DNA of 64,000 nt, taken from Paenibacillus_AA sp045062745. GTDB lineage: Bacteria; Bacillota; Bacilli; Paenibacillales; NBRC-103111. A program made the translations under genes and the position numbers. The stretch covers positions 77,910-141,909 of the forward strand of contig NZ_JBJGED010000022.1 of NCBI RefSeq assembly GCF_045062745.1, written 5' to 3'. This document shows positions 55,471-63,597 of the stretch, in pieces. Position 1 is the first letter of the stretch. Each line of letters starts with the position of its first letter. The notes under the pieces are model-generated. The model was given only the letters and a program-made list of their open reading frames with translations. It ran no database searches and was not told the DNA's origin.

Positions 55471-56238
55471 ATGAAATCGATAGTAGAAGCAAGGAATCTG
55501 CGAAAAGTATATGGGACGAAAGGCAACGTCGTCACCGCGTTGGAGGAGATCGACCTGACCGTGCGCGAAGGAGAATTCGTCGGCATTATGGGGCCGTCCG
55601 GCTCCGGCAAGACGACGCTGCTGAACGTGCTCGCCACGATCGATCAGGCCACGTCCGGGGAGATCGCCATCGACGGAGCGAGCATCCTCGACATGAAGGA
55701 AGAAGCGCTTGCCGAGTTCCGCCGGGAGAAGCTCGGCTTCCTGTTCCAGGATTACAACCTGCTCGACACCCTGACGGTTCGGGAGAACATCATGCTGCCG
55801 CTCGCCCTCGCGAAGCGCGAGCCGGGCGATATCGATCGCCGCGTCCAGGCGCTGGCCGAGCGCTTCGGCATCGGGGCCGTTCTGGAGCAGTATCCGTACC
55901 AAATCTCGGGCGGCCAGAAGCAGCGGACCGCGGCTTGCCGGGCGATAATCACGAAGCCGAGCCTGCTGCTCGCCGATGAGCCTACGGGCGCGCTGGATTC
56001 GAAATCGGCGACGGAGCTGCTCGAGTGCTTGAAGGACTTGAACATGCGCGACCGGGCGACAATTCTGATGGTGACGCACGACGCCTTCGCCGCGAGCTAT
56101 TGCGGACGGGTGATGTTCATCAAGGACGGCCGCATGTTCACCGAGCTCGCGAGGGGCAATGCGGCCCGGACACAATTTTACAAGCAGGTGCTCGATGTGC
56201 TGATCGTGCTTGGGGGTGGGACGAGTGACGCTGTTTAG
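55471..56238 (+). CDS. Peptide-resistance ABC transporter ATPase (BceA type)
   Basis: 255 residues from ATG 55471, with GGGGAGGG upstream. Walker A GPSGSGKTT (about 37-45), Q-loop FLFQDYNLLDTLTV, signature ISGGQKQR, a Walker B with LLADEPTGALDSKS and the switch His in VTHDAF are intact. The family confers bacitracin or lantibiotic resistance by freeing lipid II-cycle targets, and works with a large BceB permease and a partner kinase. The last codons overlap the permease start. Confidence 0.93.
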   Translation: MKSIVEARNLRKVYGTKGNVVTALEEIDLTVREGEFVGIMGPSGSGKTTLLNVLATIDQATSGEIAIDGASILDMKEEALAEFRREKLGFLFQDYNLLDTLTVRENIMLPLALAKREPGDIDRRVQALAERFGIGAVLEQYPYQISGGQKQRTAACRAIITKPSLLLADEPTGALDSKSATELLECLKDLNMRDRATILMVTHDAFAASYCGRVMFIKDGRMFTELARGNAARTQFYKQVLDVLIVLGGGTSDAV

Positions 56239-58174
56239 TCTTGCGCGCAAAAACATACTCGGCAATATCAAAAACTACCTGATCTACTTTTTCTCGCTTA
56301 TTTTCAGCGTCGTGATCTATTTTACGTTCGTCTCGCTGCGGTACAGCGGAGACATAGCCGCCAGCACGATGCCGGCCAACGTCGTCCGCTCCATTTTCCT
56401 GCAAGCTTCGCTCCTGCTCCTCCTGTTCGTCGTCGTGTTCGTCTGGTACTCGAACGCCTTCTTCACTCGCAAGCGCAAGAAGGAGGTCGGCCTATACGCG
56501 CTGCTGGGCATGCGGAAGAAAACGATCGGGCGGATGCTTTTCTACGAGAACGTCATCATGGGCGCGATCGCCATCGTGGCGGGTATCGTACTGGGAGCAT
56601 TTTCGTCCAAGCTGTTCACGATGATTCTGCTGAAGGTTATGGGGATAGAGGGGCACGTGAGCTTCAGGATCTCGCCCCATGCGATCGCCAATACCGTACT
56701 CGTGTTCGCGGTCATTCAGCTCTTGACGTCGATCAACAGCTACCGGCTCATCTATAGGTTCAAGCTGATTCAGCTGTTCCAGGCGGACAAGGAGGGGGAG
56801 CAGGAGCCCAAAGCCAAATTCGTCACGGCCGTCCTAGCCGTGCTGTTCATCGGGTTTGCCTACTGGATCTCAGGTCGGGATATTCAGTCCAATGCCGAAT
56901 TTACAACGAATATTGTCCTTTTGCTAGCGACCCTAATCGTGGGCACGTTCCTGCTGTTCCGATCTCTTACGATCTACGTGCTGAAGCGGGCGCGCGGCCA
57001 CAAGCCGCTGTACTACAAGGGCATGAACCTTGTCAGCATCTCTCAGTTGCTGTACAGGATGAACGGCAACGCCCGGACACTCGCCATGGTGACCTTGCTC
57101 AGCACGCTCACGATGCTGCTTAGCGGCGCCAGCTTCAGCGAGTTCTACAGCAACAAGATTACCCAGGAGCGGAAGGCTCCGTTCAGCTACATGCATTTAT
57201 CCCAGGGTGAAGCCTTCGATGCACAGGTCGAACGGATCATTCGCAGCGATACATCCCATCCGGTGGTGGCCCAAGTGGACGTTCCGGTCGTGAAGACAAA
57301 AGGTGCGTTCTCGGACCCGACTATGCTGCCGAGCCGCTATTACGAGGTCGACGAACGTCCGCTCAACTTCCTCTCAGTGAGCACCTACAATCGCTTGCAG
57401 CAAGCTCTTGGTAAAAGCAGGATGCTCGCACCGCCTGCCGAGTGGGAACTAATCGCCATCCGGCCTATGTACACCGGCTTCACAAACCGCGACTTTCAGG
57501 GCAAGACGCTGCAGCCAGAGTTGCCGGGAGGCAGTCTGACCCTAACGTTCGGGGATTTGACGGAGGACCGGGTTATCAACTGGAAGTTCCCGGACTTTTA
57601 CTTCGTGGTGAACGATGCACGGTTCGCCGAGATGGCGAAGCAGGTGCCGCCTGTGGTATACCGGGCCTATGAGGTCCAGGACGAGTCTCAGGCCGAAGCG
57701 ACCGGCGAGCAATTGATGCGCATGCCGGAGGCGGACAAGGCGCAGCTGTCCTCCTACGCCACATTCTACAAGGCAGGGCTTGAGAGCGCCGGTCTCGACA
57801 TGTTCATCTTCGCTTTCCTCGGCCTCGTCTTTCTGGCCGCGACGGGCAGCGTCATCTACTTCAAGCAGCTGACCGATGCGCATGCCGAGAAGGACCGGTA
57901 CGCCATCCTGCGCAAGATCGGCGTGAGCCGCCGGGCGATACACGGTTCGATCGCTAAGCAGACGCTGTTCGTGTTCGCGCTGCCGCTCCTCGTCGGCCTG
58001 ACACACAGCATCGTGCTGATGTCTCGGCTCACGACCGTGCTCAGCGGGCTGATCGATGTGAACCTGACGGTACCAATCGTCACATCGCTCTCGCTGTATG
58101 CGCTCATCTATGCCGTCTACTATGGCTTGACCGTTCACTCGTTCAATCGGATCGTGAACGGGCGGGCTGCCTAA
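56225..58174 (+). CDS. Peptide-resistance ABC transporter permease (BceB type, FtsX-like)
   Basis: 649 residues from GTG 56225, which lies inside the ATPase gene. Ten helices: helix 1 (FFSLIFSVVIYFTFVSLRY) and the first group to about 290, then a large extracellular domain (about 310-530, QERKAPFSYMHLSQGEAF...) as typical of BceB, and three C-terminal helices (about 535-645) of the FtsX fold. The size matches BceB (about 645). It would act with the kinase at 53516 as sensor of a cell-wall-active peptide. A terminator follows. Confidence 0.92.
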   Translation: MTLFSLARKNILGNIKNYLIYFFSLIFSVVIYFTFVSLRYSGDIAASTMPANVVRSIFLQASLLLLLFVVVFVWYSNAFFTRKRKKEVGLYALLGMRKKTIGRMLFYENVIMGAIAIVAGIVLGAFSSKLFTMILLKVMGIEGHVSFRISPHAIANTVLVFAVIQLLTSINSYRLIYRFKLIQLFQADKEGEQEPKAKFVTAVLAVLFIGFAYWISGRDIQSNAEFTTNIVLLLATLIVGTFLLFRSLTIYVLKRARGHKPLYYKGMNLVSISQLLYRMNGNARTLAMVTLLSTLTMLLSGASFSEFYSNKITQERKAPFSYMHLSQGEAFDAQVERIIRSDTSHPVVAQVDVPVVKTKGAFSDPTMLPSRYYEVDERPLNFLSVSTYNRLQQALGKSRMLAPPAEWELIAIRPMYTGFTNRDFQGKTLQPELPGGSLTLTFGDLTEDRVINWKFPDFYFVVNDARFAEMAKQVPPVVYRAYEVQDESQAEATGEQLMRMPEADKAQLSSYATFYKAGLESAGLDMFIFAFLGLVFLAATGSVIYFKQLTDAHAEKDRYAILRKIGVSRRAIHGSIAKQTLFVFALPLLVGLTHSIVLMSRLTTVLSGLIDVNLTVPIVTSLSLYALIYAVYYGLTVHSFNRIVNGRAA

Positions 58175-58182
58175 ACGAAGTA

Positions 58183-58217
58183 AAGCCCGTCCGGAGGGTG
58201 AAGTCCCGGACGGGCTT
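58183..58217. terminator. Shared terminator between bceB-like gene and minus-strand small genes
   Basis: AAGCCCGTCCGG (58183-58194) and CCGGACGGGCTT (58206-58217) form a perfect 12-bp stem. T-rich bases follow weakly on each strand (TTTACTTCGTTT on the minus). Confidence 0.72.
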
Positions 58218-58226
58218 GGGCCGTTA

Positions 58227-58382
58227 TTATTGCGGACGGATGCGGACGACGCCAATGTCGACAGCGTTGATGGCGAATGCATTGCCCCCTTGGTTGATGG
58301 AGGCGCTGGCGGACTGCTTCGTCTTGATTTTCGTATTGCCTTTCCCCCATTTTTGCACATTGTTTTTTTTAGAGCGCGGCAT
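58227..58382 (-). CDS. Small basic protein A of a paralogous pair, unknown function
   Basis: 51 residues from ATG 58382 with AAAGGGGGTGA just upstream. A Lys/Asn/Gly-rich head (MPRSKKNNVQKWGKGN) precedes TKIKTKQSASASINQGGNAF and AINAVDIGVVRIRPQ. The core Q-S-A-S-A...G-N-A-x-A-x-N-A also occurs in protein B, encoded 41 bases upstream. There is no membrane helix or cysteine. The sporulation-type -10 in front of protein B suggests a spore-associated role (inference). I do not recognise a named family. Confidence 0.68.
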   Translation of the reverse strand: MPRSKKNNVQKWGKGNTKIKTKQSASASINQGGNAFAINAVDIGVVRIRPQ

Positions 58383-58423
58383 AGTGGTCACCCCCTTTCA
58401 AGCGCGATGGAGAGAGGGGATTG

Positions 58424-58600
58424 CTAGCGACGACGACGGCGATTACGCAGCACTTCTTTGAGAATTTTAACGTTCAAGGCGTTACTCGCTAAGGCATTCC
58501 CGCTCTCCGTTTTGGCCGTAGCCGATTGCTGAATTTTGATGACGAGGAACTTGTTCTTGCCGATCCGGAAGCGAAATGTCTTAAAATGAGTCCGGTTCAT
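58424..58600 (-). CDS. Small basic protein B of a paralogous pair, unknown function
   Basis: 58 residues from ATG 58600, seven bases after AAGGAGGG. It reads an Arg/Phe-rich head, then FLVIKIQQSATAKTESGNAL and ASNALNVKI, and ends in an RRRRR tail. The Q-S-A-T-A...G-N-A-x-A-x-N-A core matches protein A, so the two probably arose by duplication. Being Lys/Arg-rich they could bind nucleic acid or pack on a surface; neither is shown. First gene of a two-gene unit. Confidence 0.7.
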   Translation of the reverse strand: MNRTHFKTFRFRIGKNKFLVIKIQQSATAKTESGNALASNALNVKILKEVLRNRRRRR

Positions 58601-58632
58601 CGTTCACCCTCCTTGTCCGTCGACTTCCCTAG

Positions 58633-58641
58633 TATTCTATG
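58633..58641 (-). promoter_or_regulatory. Sporulation-type (sigma-E/sigma-K) -10 element
   Basis: The minus strand has CATAGAATA, fitting the CATANNNTA -10 of sigma-K (and close to sigma-E). It lies 33 bases before the protein B start. An AC lies about 14 bases upstream at the place of a weak -35. Confidence 0.42.
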
Positions 58642-58740
58642 AAAGCGGAGGATTAGTAGACACGGCGAGTCGGCTATGCAGGCAACCCAAAATACCCCGT
58701 ACTTTGCGGCGACCCTGTGATTATTAAATTCTGATTTGAT

Positions 58741-58772
58741 AAAAAAGCCGGGGAGCCGTAAGCTCCGCCGGC
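58741..58772 (-). terminator. Terminator of the 34-residue protein gene
   Basis: On the minus strand GCCGGCGGAGC and GCTCCCCGGC form a stem with one bulge, followed by TTTTTT. Confidence 0.82.
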
Positions 58773-58807
58773 CGTAAAGCAATCATGCCTCATGAGCGGC
58801 TAGGCGT

Positions 58808-58912
58808 CTACTCTTCGGAGAGCTCCTTCAGGGATTTCACTTTCCCGTGGGGATGTTGAGTTTGCTTGCGCATCTTCACCAAATTCTCTCGGCGTGCTTT
58901 GGACGTCGTCAC
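58808..58912 (-). CDS. 34-residue basic protein, unknown function
   Basis: GTG 58912, nine bases after AAAGGGGA, opens 34 codons: MTTSKARRENLVKMRKQTQ, then HPHGKVKSLKELSEE and a stop. The chain is very basic in its first half and acidic at its end, without hydrophobic stretches. A strong terminator 36 bases after the stop supports a real gene. The small size and the lack of a known family keep this tentative. Confidence 0.55.
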   Translation of the reverse strand: MTTSKARRENLVKMRKQTQHPHGKVKSLKELSEE

Positions 58913-59008
58913 TGGGACATTCCCCTTTCGCTATGAAGTGGTTGCTCGTTTGTAGGATGTCACGTCCTGGCTTATTTTAGTCGCCGCCGGCGGACTCTAT
59001 CTCCACAC

Positions 59009-59037
59009 TTGCCAGATTCAGGGGCATGCACTATAAT
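59009..59037 (+). promoter_or_regulatory. Sigma-A promoter of the cobalamin locus
   Basis: TTGCCA (59009-59014), 17 bases, TATAAT (59032-59037). Transcription would begin near 59044, just before the riboswitch. Confidence 0.78.
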
Positions 59038-59070
59038 TCATAGCGTGGAAGCTTAGTCAAACGAATACTT

Positions 59071-59258
59071 GGAATACCTGCCAGGTGCCGCGCATGTCCG
59101 GATGCATATTCAACCGGAGATCGGGGTTAAAAGGGAAGTCGGTGAGAATCCGACACGGTCCCGCCACTGTAAGCTAGGGATGTTCCTCACAAGGCCACTG
59201 TCCGTCCGGATGGGAAGGCGAGGAAGATCGGAACCTACAAGTCAGGAGACCTGCCTGG
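59071..59258 (+). ncRNA. Cobalamin riboswitch
   Basis: The leader has the AGGTGCC start of the aptamer near 59092, the stretch GGGAAGTCGGTGAGAATCC, the B12 box GCCACTGTAA (59163-59172), and the closing AGTCAGGAGACCTGCCT (about 59240-59256) that pairs back with the start. This order is the classic adenosylcobalamin aptamer. A terminator (59376-59405) downstream gives a likely off-switch for the uptake genes when cobalamin is plentiful. Confidence 0.95.
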
Positions 59259-59375
59259 ATAGGGAAAAGCACATGGAATCCTTCGAGGAAAAGGACCGGC
59301 TGAATCAGGAGCAGGAATGCTAGTGTTGCATTTGCGCCTCACGGCGCGAGGCAAGACGTCTCCCTTGATTTGCTG

Positions 59376-59405
59376 AACCTCTGTCCGACCGGATAGAGGT
59401 TTTTG
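59376..59405 (+). terminator. Riboswitch-controlled terminator
   Basis: ACCTCT (59377-59382) pairs with AGAGGT (59395-59400), followed by TTTTG. It lies 118 bases after the aptamer and 91 before btuF. Confidence 0.72.
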
Positions 59406-59495
59406 TATTTTGTATTTCCTATCATGCTTTTTTGTCCATGGCGATTCGGTAGACCAAGCTCTCAACTATAAAGGCAAGAATGGGGAGCGAGAAGG

Positions 59496-60491
59496 ATGAA
59501 GAAAACACGGTATCTGGTATTGGCGGCGGCGCTGCTGATGGGTCTGGCTGCAGGCTGCGGGGACAAGGGAGGGGCGCCGACCGGTGTGCAGGACCCGGCA
59601 AAGGCTGCCGCAACGCCGAACGCCTCGGCGACTGCGACGCCGACGGCTACGGCAAGTGCTAACAGTAAGAAGACGGTATATCCGCTGACTGTCAAGGACG
59701 CTTCGGGCAAAGAAGTGACGTTCGCCAAAGCCCCGGAGCGGATCGTCTCGCTCTCGCCGAGCGAGACCGAAGTGCTGTTCGCCCTGGGCCTGGGCAGCAA
59801 AATCGTAGGCGTCACCGACTACGACGACTACCCGGCGGAAGCAAAGACAAAGCCGAAGATGGGCAACCTGCAGGGCAATTCCGAAGCGATTCTAGCGGCC
59901 AATCCCGACATCGTGTTTGCCGGCCTGTCGCTCAACAAAAAATCGGTCGAGAAGCTGACCGAGCTCAAGATGAACTTGTTCTCGGTAGAGCCGAAGACGG
60001 TGGATCAGGCGATCGAGCGCATTGCGCTGTACGGCCGCATTACCGATACGCAGGAGCAAGCGGACAAAGTGATTGCCCAGATGAAGGCCGAGAAGCAAAA
60101 GGTCGTCGATGCGGTCAAAGGGCTGAAGGACGACCAAAAGAAGAAGGTGTACATCGAGTTCTCCCCGGGCTGGACGGTCGGCAAAGGGGAGTTCATGGAC
60201 GATCTCATCACGATCGCGGGCGGGGTGAACGTAGCCTCCGACTTGACCGGCTGGAAGCAGATCAGCGAGGAGAAAATCATCCAGTCGAACCCGGACGTCA
60301 TTCTGTTCGCGAAGGGCGTGCCCGATCTGGAGAAGACGATCCGCGGCCGCAGCGGCTGGGACAAAATCAGCGCAATTGCGAACAACCGGGTGGCCGGGTT
60401 GGACGACAACCTGCTGTCGCGTCCGGGTCCGCGCATCACGCAAGGCCTCTATGAAATCGCCAAGGCCATTTATCCCGATCTGGTGAAATAA
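59496..60491 (+). CDS. btuF: Cobalamin ABC transporter substrate-binding lipoprotein
   Basis: 331 residues from ATG 59496 with GGGAGCGAGAAGG upstream. Lipobox LAAGC (Cys21), a Thr/Ala/Pro-rich tether to about 58, then a class III helical-backbone binding fold: PERIVSLSPSETEVLFALGLGSKIVGVTDYDDYP, then ANPDIVFAG and the C-lobe GRSGWDKISAIANNRV. The same fold serves siderophore-iron; the cobalamin riboswitch and CobT/CobU downstream decide for B12. Ends two bases before the permease start. Confidence 0.92.
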   Translation: MKKTRYLVLAAALLMGLAAGCGDKGGAPTGVQDPAKAAATPNASATATPTATASANSKKTVYPLTVKDASGKEVTFAKAPERIVSLSPSETEVLFALGLGSKIVGVTDYDDYPAEAKTKPKMGNLQGNSEAILAANPDIVFAGLSLNKKSVEKLTELKMNLFSVEPKTVDQAIERIALYGRITDTQEQADKVIAQMKAEKQKVVDAVKGLKDDQKKKVYIEFSPGWTVGKGEFMDDLITIAGGVNVASDLTGWKQISEEKIIQSNPDVILFAKGVPDLEKTIRGRSGWDKISAIANNRVAGLDDNLLSRPGPRITQGLYEIAKAIYPDLVK

Positions 60492-60493
60492 AC

Positions 60494-61531
60494 ATGAAGA
60501 AAAAGCTGTTGGGTTGGGGAGGAGCAGGCATGCTTCTCCTTGTTCTCTCTCTGGTGATCAGCTTGTCGATGGGCTCGGCACGGCTGCCGATCAGCGACGT
60601 ATGGCTCATTCTGCTGCATCATATACCGGTACTAGGAGACTGGGTGCATCCGACTTGGCCGGACTCTTCCGAGCAAATCGTGCTGAAGGTCCGTTTCCCT
60701 CGCATTATGCTCGGCATTCTGGTGGGCGCGGCGCTGTCCCTGGCCGGGGCGGGCTATCAGGGTGTGCTTCGCAACCCGCTGGCCGATCCGTATACGCTGG
60801 GCGTCGCTTCGGGAGCATCCGTGGGGGCGGCATTCCTGATTTTATTCGGCCTGCAGTTTGCGCTCTTCGGGCAATGGACGGTGCCGATGGTGGCGTTCGT
60901 GACCGGCTTGGTCAGCCTGTGGATCGTGTTCCGGCTGGCCAATTTCAACGGCAAATTCCAGCTGGAGACGATTATTTTATCCGGCGTCGTCGTGTCCGCC
61001 TTCCTCGGGGCGATCGTGTCGTTCATGGTGTCGATGTCGAACCGGGTGGTGAACGAGATCCTGTTCTGGCTGATGGGCAGCTTGGCGCTGAGAGGCTGGA
61101 AGTTTACGGGGGTCGTACTGCCGTACTTGATCTTAGGATTCATCGTCCTGGTTATGTATTCCCGGTCGCTGAACTTGTTCGCCTTGGGCGAAAGGCAGGC
61201 GGCGCATCTGGGGGTGCCGGTGGAGCGGACGAAGAAGATCATTCTGATCTTCTCCACGCTGCTGACGGCGGCCGCCGTCTCGGTGTCCGGGGTGATCGGG
61301 TTCGTCGGGCTCATCACGCCGCATCTCGTCCGGCTCCTCGTCGGTCCGGATTATCGGCTCATTATTCCGCTGTCCATGATCGCGGGCGGCATCTATGTGC
61401 TGTGGGCGGATACGATCGCGCGGATGGCGCTTAGTCCTACGGAAATCCCGCTCGGAGTGGTCACGGCGTTCCTGGGCGCGCCGTTCTTCGCCTATTTGCT
61501 GAGCAAGCACAAGAAAACGCTGAGAGGCTGA
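60494..61531 (+). CDS. btuC: Cobalamin ABC transporter permease (FecCD family)
   Basis: 345 residues from ATG 60494. About ten helices in the FecCD/BtuC fold. The family motifs RFPRIMLGILVGAALSLAGAGYQGVLRNPLADPYTLGV (first third) and GFVGLITPHLVRLLVGPDYR (cytoplasmic coupling region, about 273-292) are clear. Two bases separate it from btuF. The partner ATPase starts 12 bases downstream. Confidence 0.93.
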   Translation: MKKKLLGWGGAGMLLLVLSLVISLSMGSARLPISDVWLILLHHIPVLGDWVHPTWPDSSEQIVLKVRFPRIMLGILVGAALSLAGAGYQGVLRNPLADPYTLGVASGASVGAAFLILFGLQFALFGQWTVPMVAFVTGLVSLWIVFRLANFNGKFQLETIILSGVVVSAFLGAIVSFMVSMSNRVVNEILFWLMGSLALRGWKFTGVVLPYLILGFIVLVMYSRSLNLFALGERQAAHLGVPVERTKKIILIFSTLLTAAAVSVSGVIGFVGLITPHLVRLLVGPDYRLIIPLSMIAGGIYVLWADTIARMALSPTEIPLGVVTAFLGAPFFAYLLSKHKKTLRG

Positions 61532-61543
61532 GGAGGGAGCGTC

Positions 61544-62320
61544 ATGATCACCGTACAACGGGCAACCAAATCGTTCGACCGGCAGCTTATTCTGAGGGAT
61601 GTCGGGTTCACGGTCGGCCGAGGCGAGCTGTTCGGCATCATCGGGCCGAACGGGAGCGGGAAGTCGACGCTGCTGAAGCTGCTGTCGGGCCTGGAAGCGG
61701 CCGATTCCGGCACCGTGGAGCTCGACGGGCGCGCGGTTCATGCGTATTCGCGCAAGGAGCTGGCGCGTTGGGTCGCCGTGCTGCAGCAGGACGCGCTGCC
61801 GCCGATCGGCTTCACCGTACGCGACGTGGTCGAGATGGGCCGCTTCCCGTTCCAGAACTGGCTCGGCGAGGAGCGGGAGGATACCGCGTCGCTGGTCGAT
61901 GCGATTATGGCGAAGCTGAGCCTAGACGCTCTAGCGGAGCGGACGCTGGAGCATCTGAGCGGCGGCGAGCGGCAGCGCGTGGCGCTGGCCAAGGTGATGG
62001 CGCAGCAGCCGAAGCTGCTCCTGCTCGACGAGCCGACGACGTACCTCGACATCGGCTACCAGCTGCAGATGATGGACGCTGTCCGCCGTTGGCAGCGGGA
62101 AGCCGACCTCACGGTCGTGGCGGTGCTGCACGACTTGAACCTGGCGGCGCAATATTGCGACCGGCTGCTCGTGCTGCACGGCGGCGCCGTCGCGCAGGTC
62201 GGCACGCCGGTCGAGGTGATGCGCCGCGAGCTGATCGCCGACGTCTACGGGACGGAGCCGATCATCCTGGCGCATCCGGTGAGCGGGGCGCCGCAGATTA
62301 TGCTGCAGCCCTCGGGGTAG
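61544..62320 (+). CDS. btuD: Cobalamin ABC transporter ATPase
   Basis: 258 residues from ATG 61544, with GAGGAGGG upstream. Walker A GPNGSGKST (about 34-42), Q-loop VLQQDALPPIGFTV, signature LSGGERQRV, Walker B LLLLDEPTTYLD and switch His VLHDLNLAAQYCD. The layout is that of the FecE/BtuD family. It completes the importer. Confidence 0.93.
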   Translation: MITVQRATKSFDRQLILRDVGFTVGRGELFGIIGPNGSGKSTLLKLLSGLEAADSGTVELDGRAVHAYSRKELARWVAVLQQDALPPIGFTVRDVVEMGRFPFQNWLGEEREDTASLVDAIMAKLSLDALAERTLEHLSGGERQRVALAKVMAQQPKLLLLDEPTTYLDIGYQLQMMDAVRRWQREADLTVVAVLHDLNLAAQYCDRLLVLHGGAVAQVGTPVEVMRRELIADVYGTEPIILAHPVSGAPQIMLQPSG

Positions 62321-62479
62321 GTGCGAGGTCTCTTCAATGGGACGAAATAGATGGAAAAATATCCTTTATGGATAAGGAACATCGGGTTTCGCATGCCATA
62401 GAGGAAAAATGTTCAGTTATTGCTTCTATTTTTTGTGGAAATGGATTCCTCAGAGCTATTAGGATCGGGGGTTACAGAG

Positions 62480-63586
62480 ATGGATCAAGGGGAACGAACG
62501 AGTGAGGCTCGATCGCGAGGAGAGAAGGAGCGGCTGGTGGCGGAGGCGATCGGGCGCATCGGACCGATCGATGCCGCGATGGTGCAAGCCGCCGGCGAGC
62601 GGCTCGATCAGCTGACGAAGCCGCCGGGCAGCCTTGGGCGGCTCGAGGAGATCGCGCGGCAGGTGGCCGGTATCACCGGCACGCTATCGCCCGACTTGTC
62701 GCGCAAGGCGGTCATTGTCATGGCCGGCGACCACGGGGTGTGCGTAGAGGGGGTGAGCGCCTTCCCGCCCGAGGTGACGCCGCAGATGGTGCTGAACTTC
62801 CTGCACGGCGGCGCGGCGGTCAACGTGCTGGCCCGTCATGCGGGCGCCGATGTGGTGTGCGTCGATGTCGGCGTGAACGCCGACATCGAGCACCCGCAGC
62901 TCGTGCGCCGCAAGGTGCGGTACGGCACGGCGAATATCGCCGCCGGCCCGGCGATGAGCCGCGAGGAAGCCGCCGAGGCGATCGTCGCGGGGCTCGAGAC
63001 GGTGCGCGACCTCGCGGAGCGCGGCTACCGGCTGTTCGCGACCGGCGAGATGGGCATCGGCAACACGACGCCGAGCTCGGCGCTGCTCGCGGCGCTGACC
63101 GGTGCGGACGCGGAAGCGATCGTCGGGCGCGGCACCGGCATCGACGAGGCGAAGCGGCTGCACAAGGCCGCCGTCGTGCGCCGCGCCCTCGAGGCGAACC
63201 GCGACCGGCTCGGCGGCGGCGGTGACGCGCTCGGCGCGCTGGCCGCGGTCGGCGGCCTAGAGATCGCCGGCCTTGTCGGCGTCATCCTCGGCGCCGCCGC
63301 GCACCGCTGCCCCGTCGTCATCGACGGGTTCATCTCATCGGCGGCCGCGCTCGTGGCGAGCCGCCTGGCGCCTGCGTCGGCGGCGTACATGCTGCCGTCG
63401 CATTTGTCGCAGGAGCAGGGCCACCGACAGCTCCTCGCGAGCATCGGGCTGAAGCCGATGCTGGAGATGGAGATGCGCCTCGGCGAAGGGACGGGCGCGG
63501 CGCTCGGCTTCCCGATCGTCGAGGTGGCGATGAAGATCATGAACGAGATGGCGACGTTCGAGAGCGCCGGCATCTCGAAGGGATAG
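62480..63586 (+). CDS. cobT: Nicotinate-nucleotide-dimethylbenzimidazole phosphoribosyltransferase
   Basis: 368 residues from ATG 62480, about eight bases after GGGGG; the frame is open to 62420. The first 35 residues are a variable charged extension. The CobT core follows: RLDQLTKPPGSLGRLEEIA, MAGDHGVCVEGVSAFPPEVT, GEMGIGNTTPSSALLAALTG and the C-terminal HLSQEQGHRQLL, LGEGTGAAL. The enzyme makes alpha-ribazole phosphate for the lower ligand of cobalamin. Starts 160 bases after btuD; the 62321-62479 gap shows no terminator. Confidence 0.95.
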   Translation: MDQGERTSEARSRGEKERLVAEAIGRIGPIDAAMVQAAGERLDQLTKPPGSLGRLEEIARQVAGITGTLSPDLSRKAVIVMAGDHGVCVEGVSAFPPEVTPQMVLNFLHGGAAVNVLARHAGADVVCVDVGVNADIEHPQLVRRKVRYGTANIAAGPAMSREEAAEAIVAGLETVRDLAERGYRLFATGEMGIGNTTPSSALLAALTGADAEAIVGRGTGIDEAKRLHKAAVVRRALEANRDRLGGGGDALGALAAVGGLEIAGLVGVILGAAAHRCPVVIDGFISSAAALVASRLAPASAAYMLPSHLSQEQGHRQLLASIGLKPMLEMEMRLGEGTGAALGFPIVEVAMKIMNEMATFESAGISKG

Positions 63587-63597
63587 GAGCGGACCCG

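Noticed and set aside
59069..59323. Open frame across the cobalamin riboswitch
   Set aside because: The sequence is explained by the aptamer and its B12 box.
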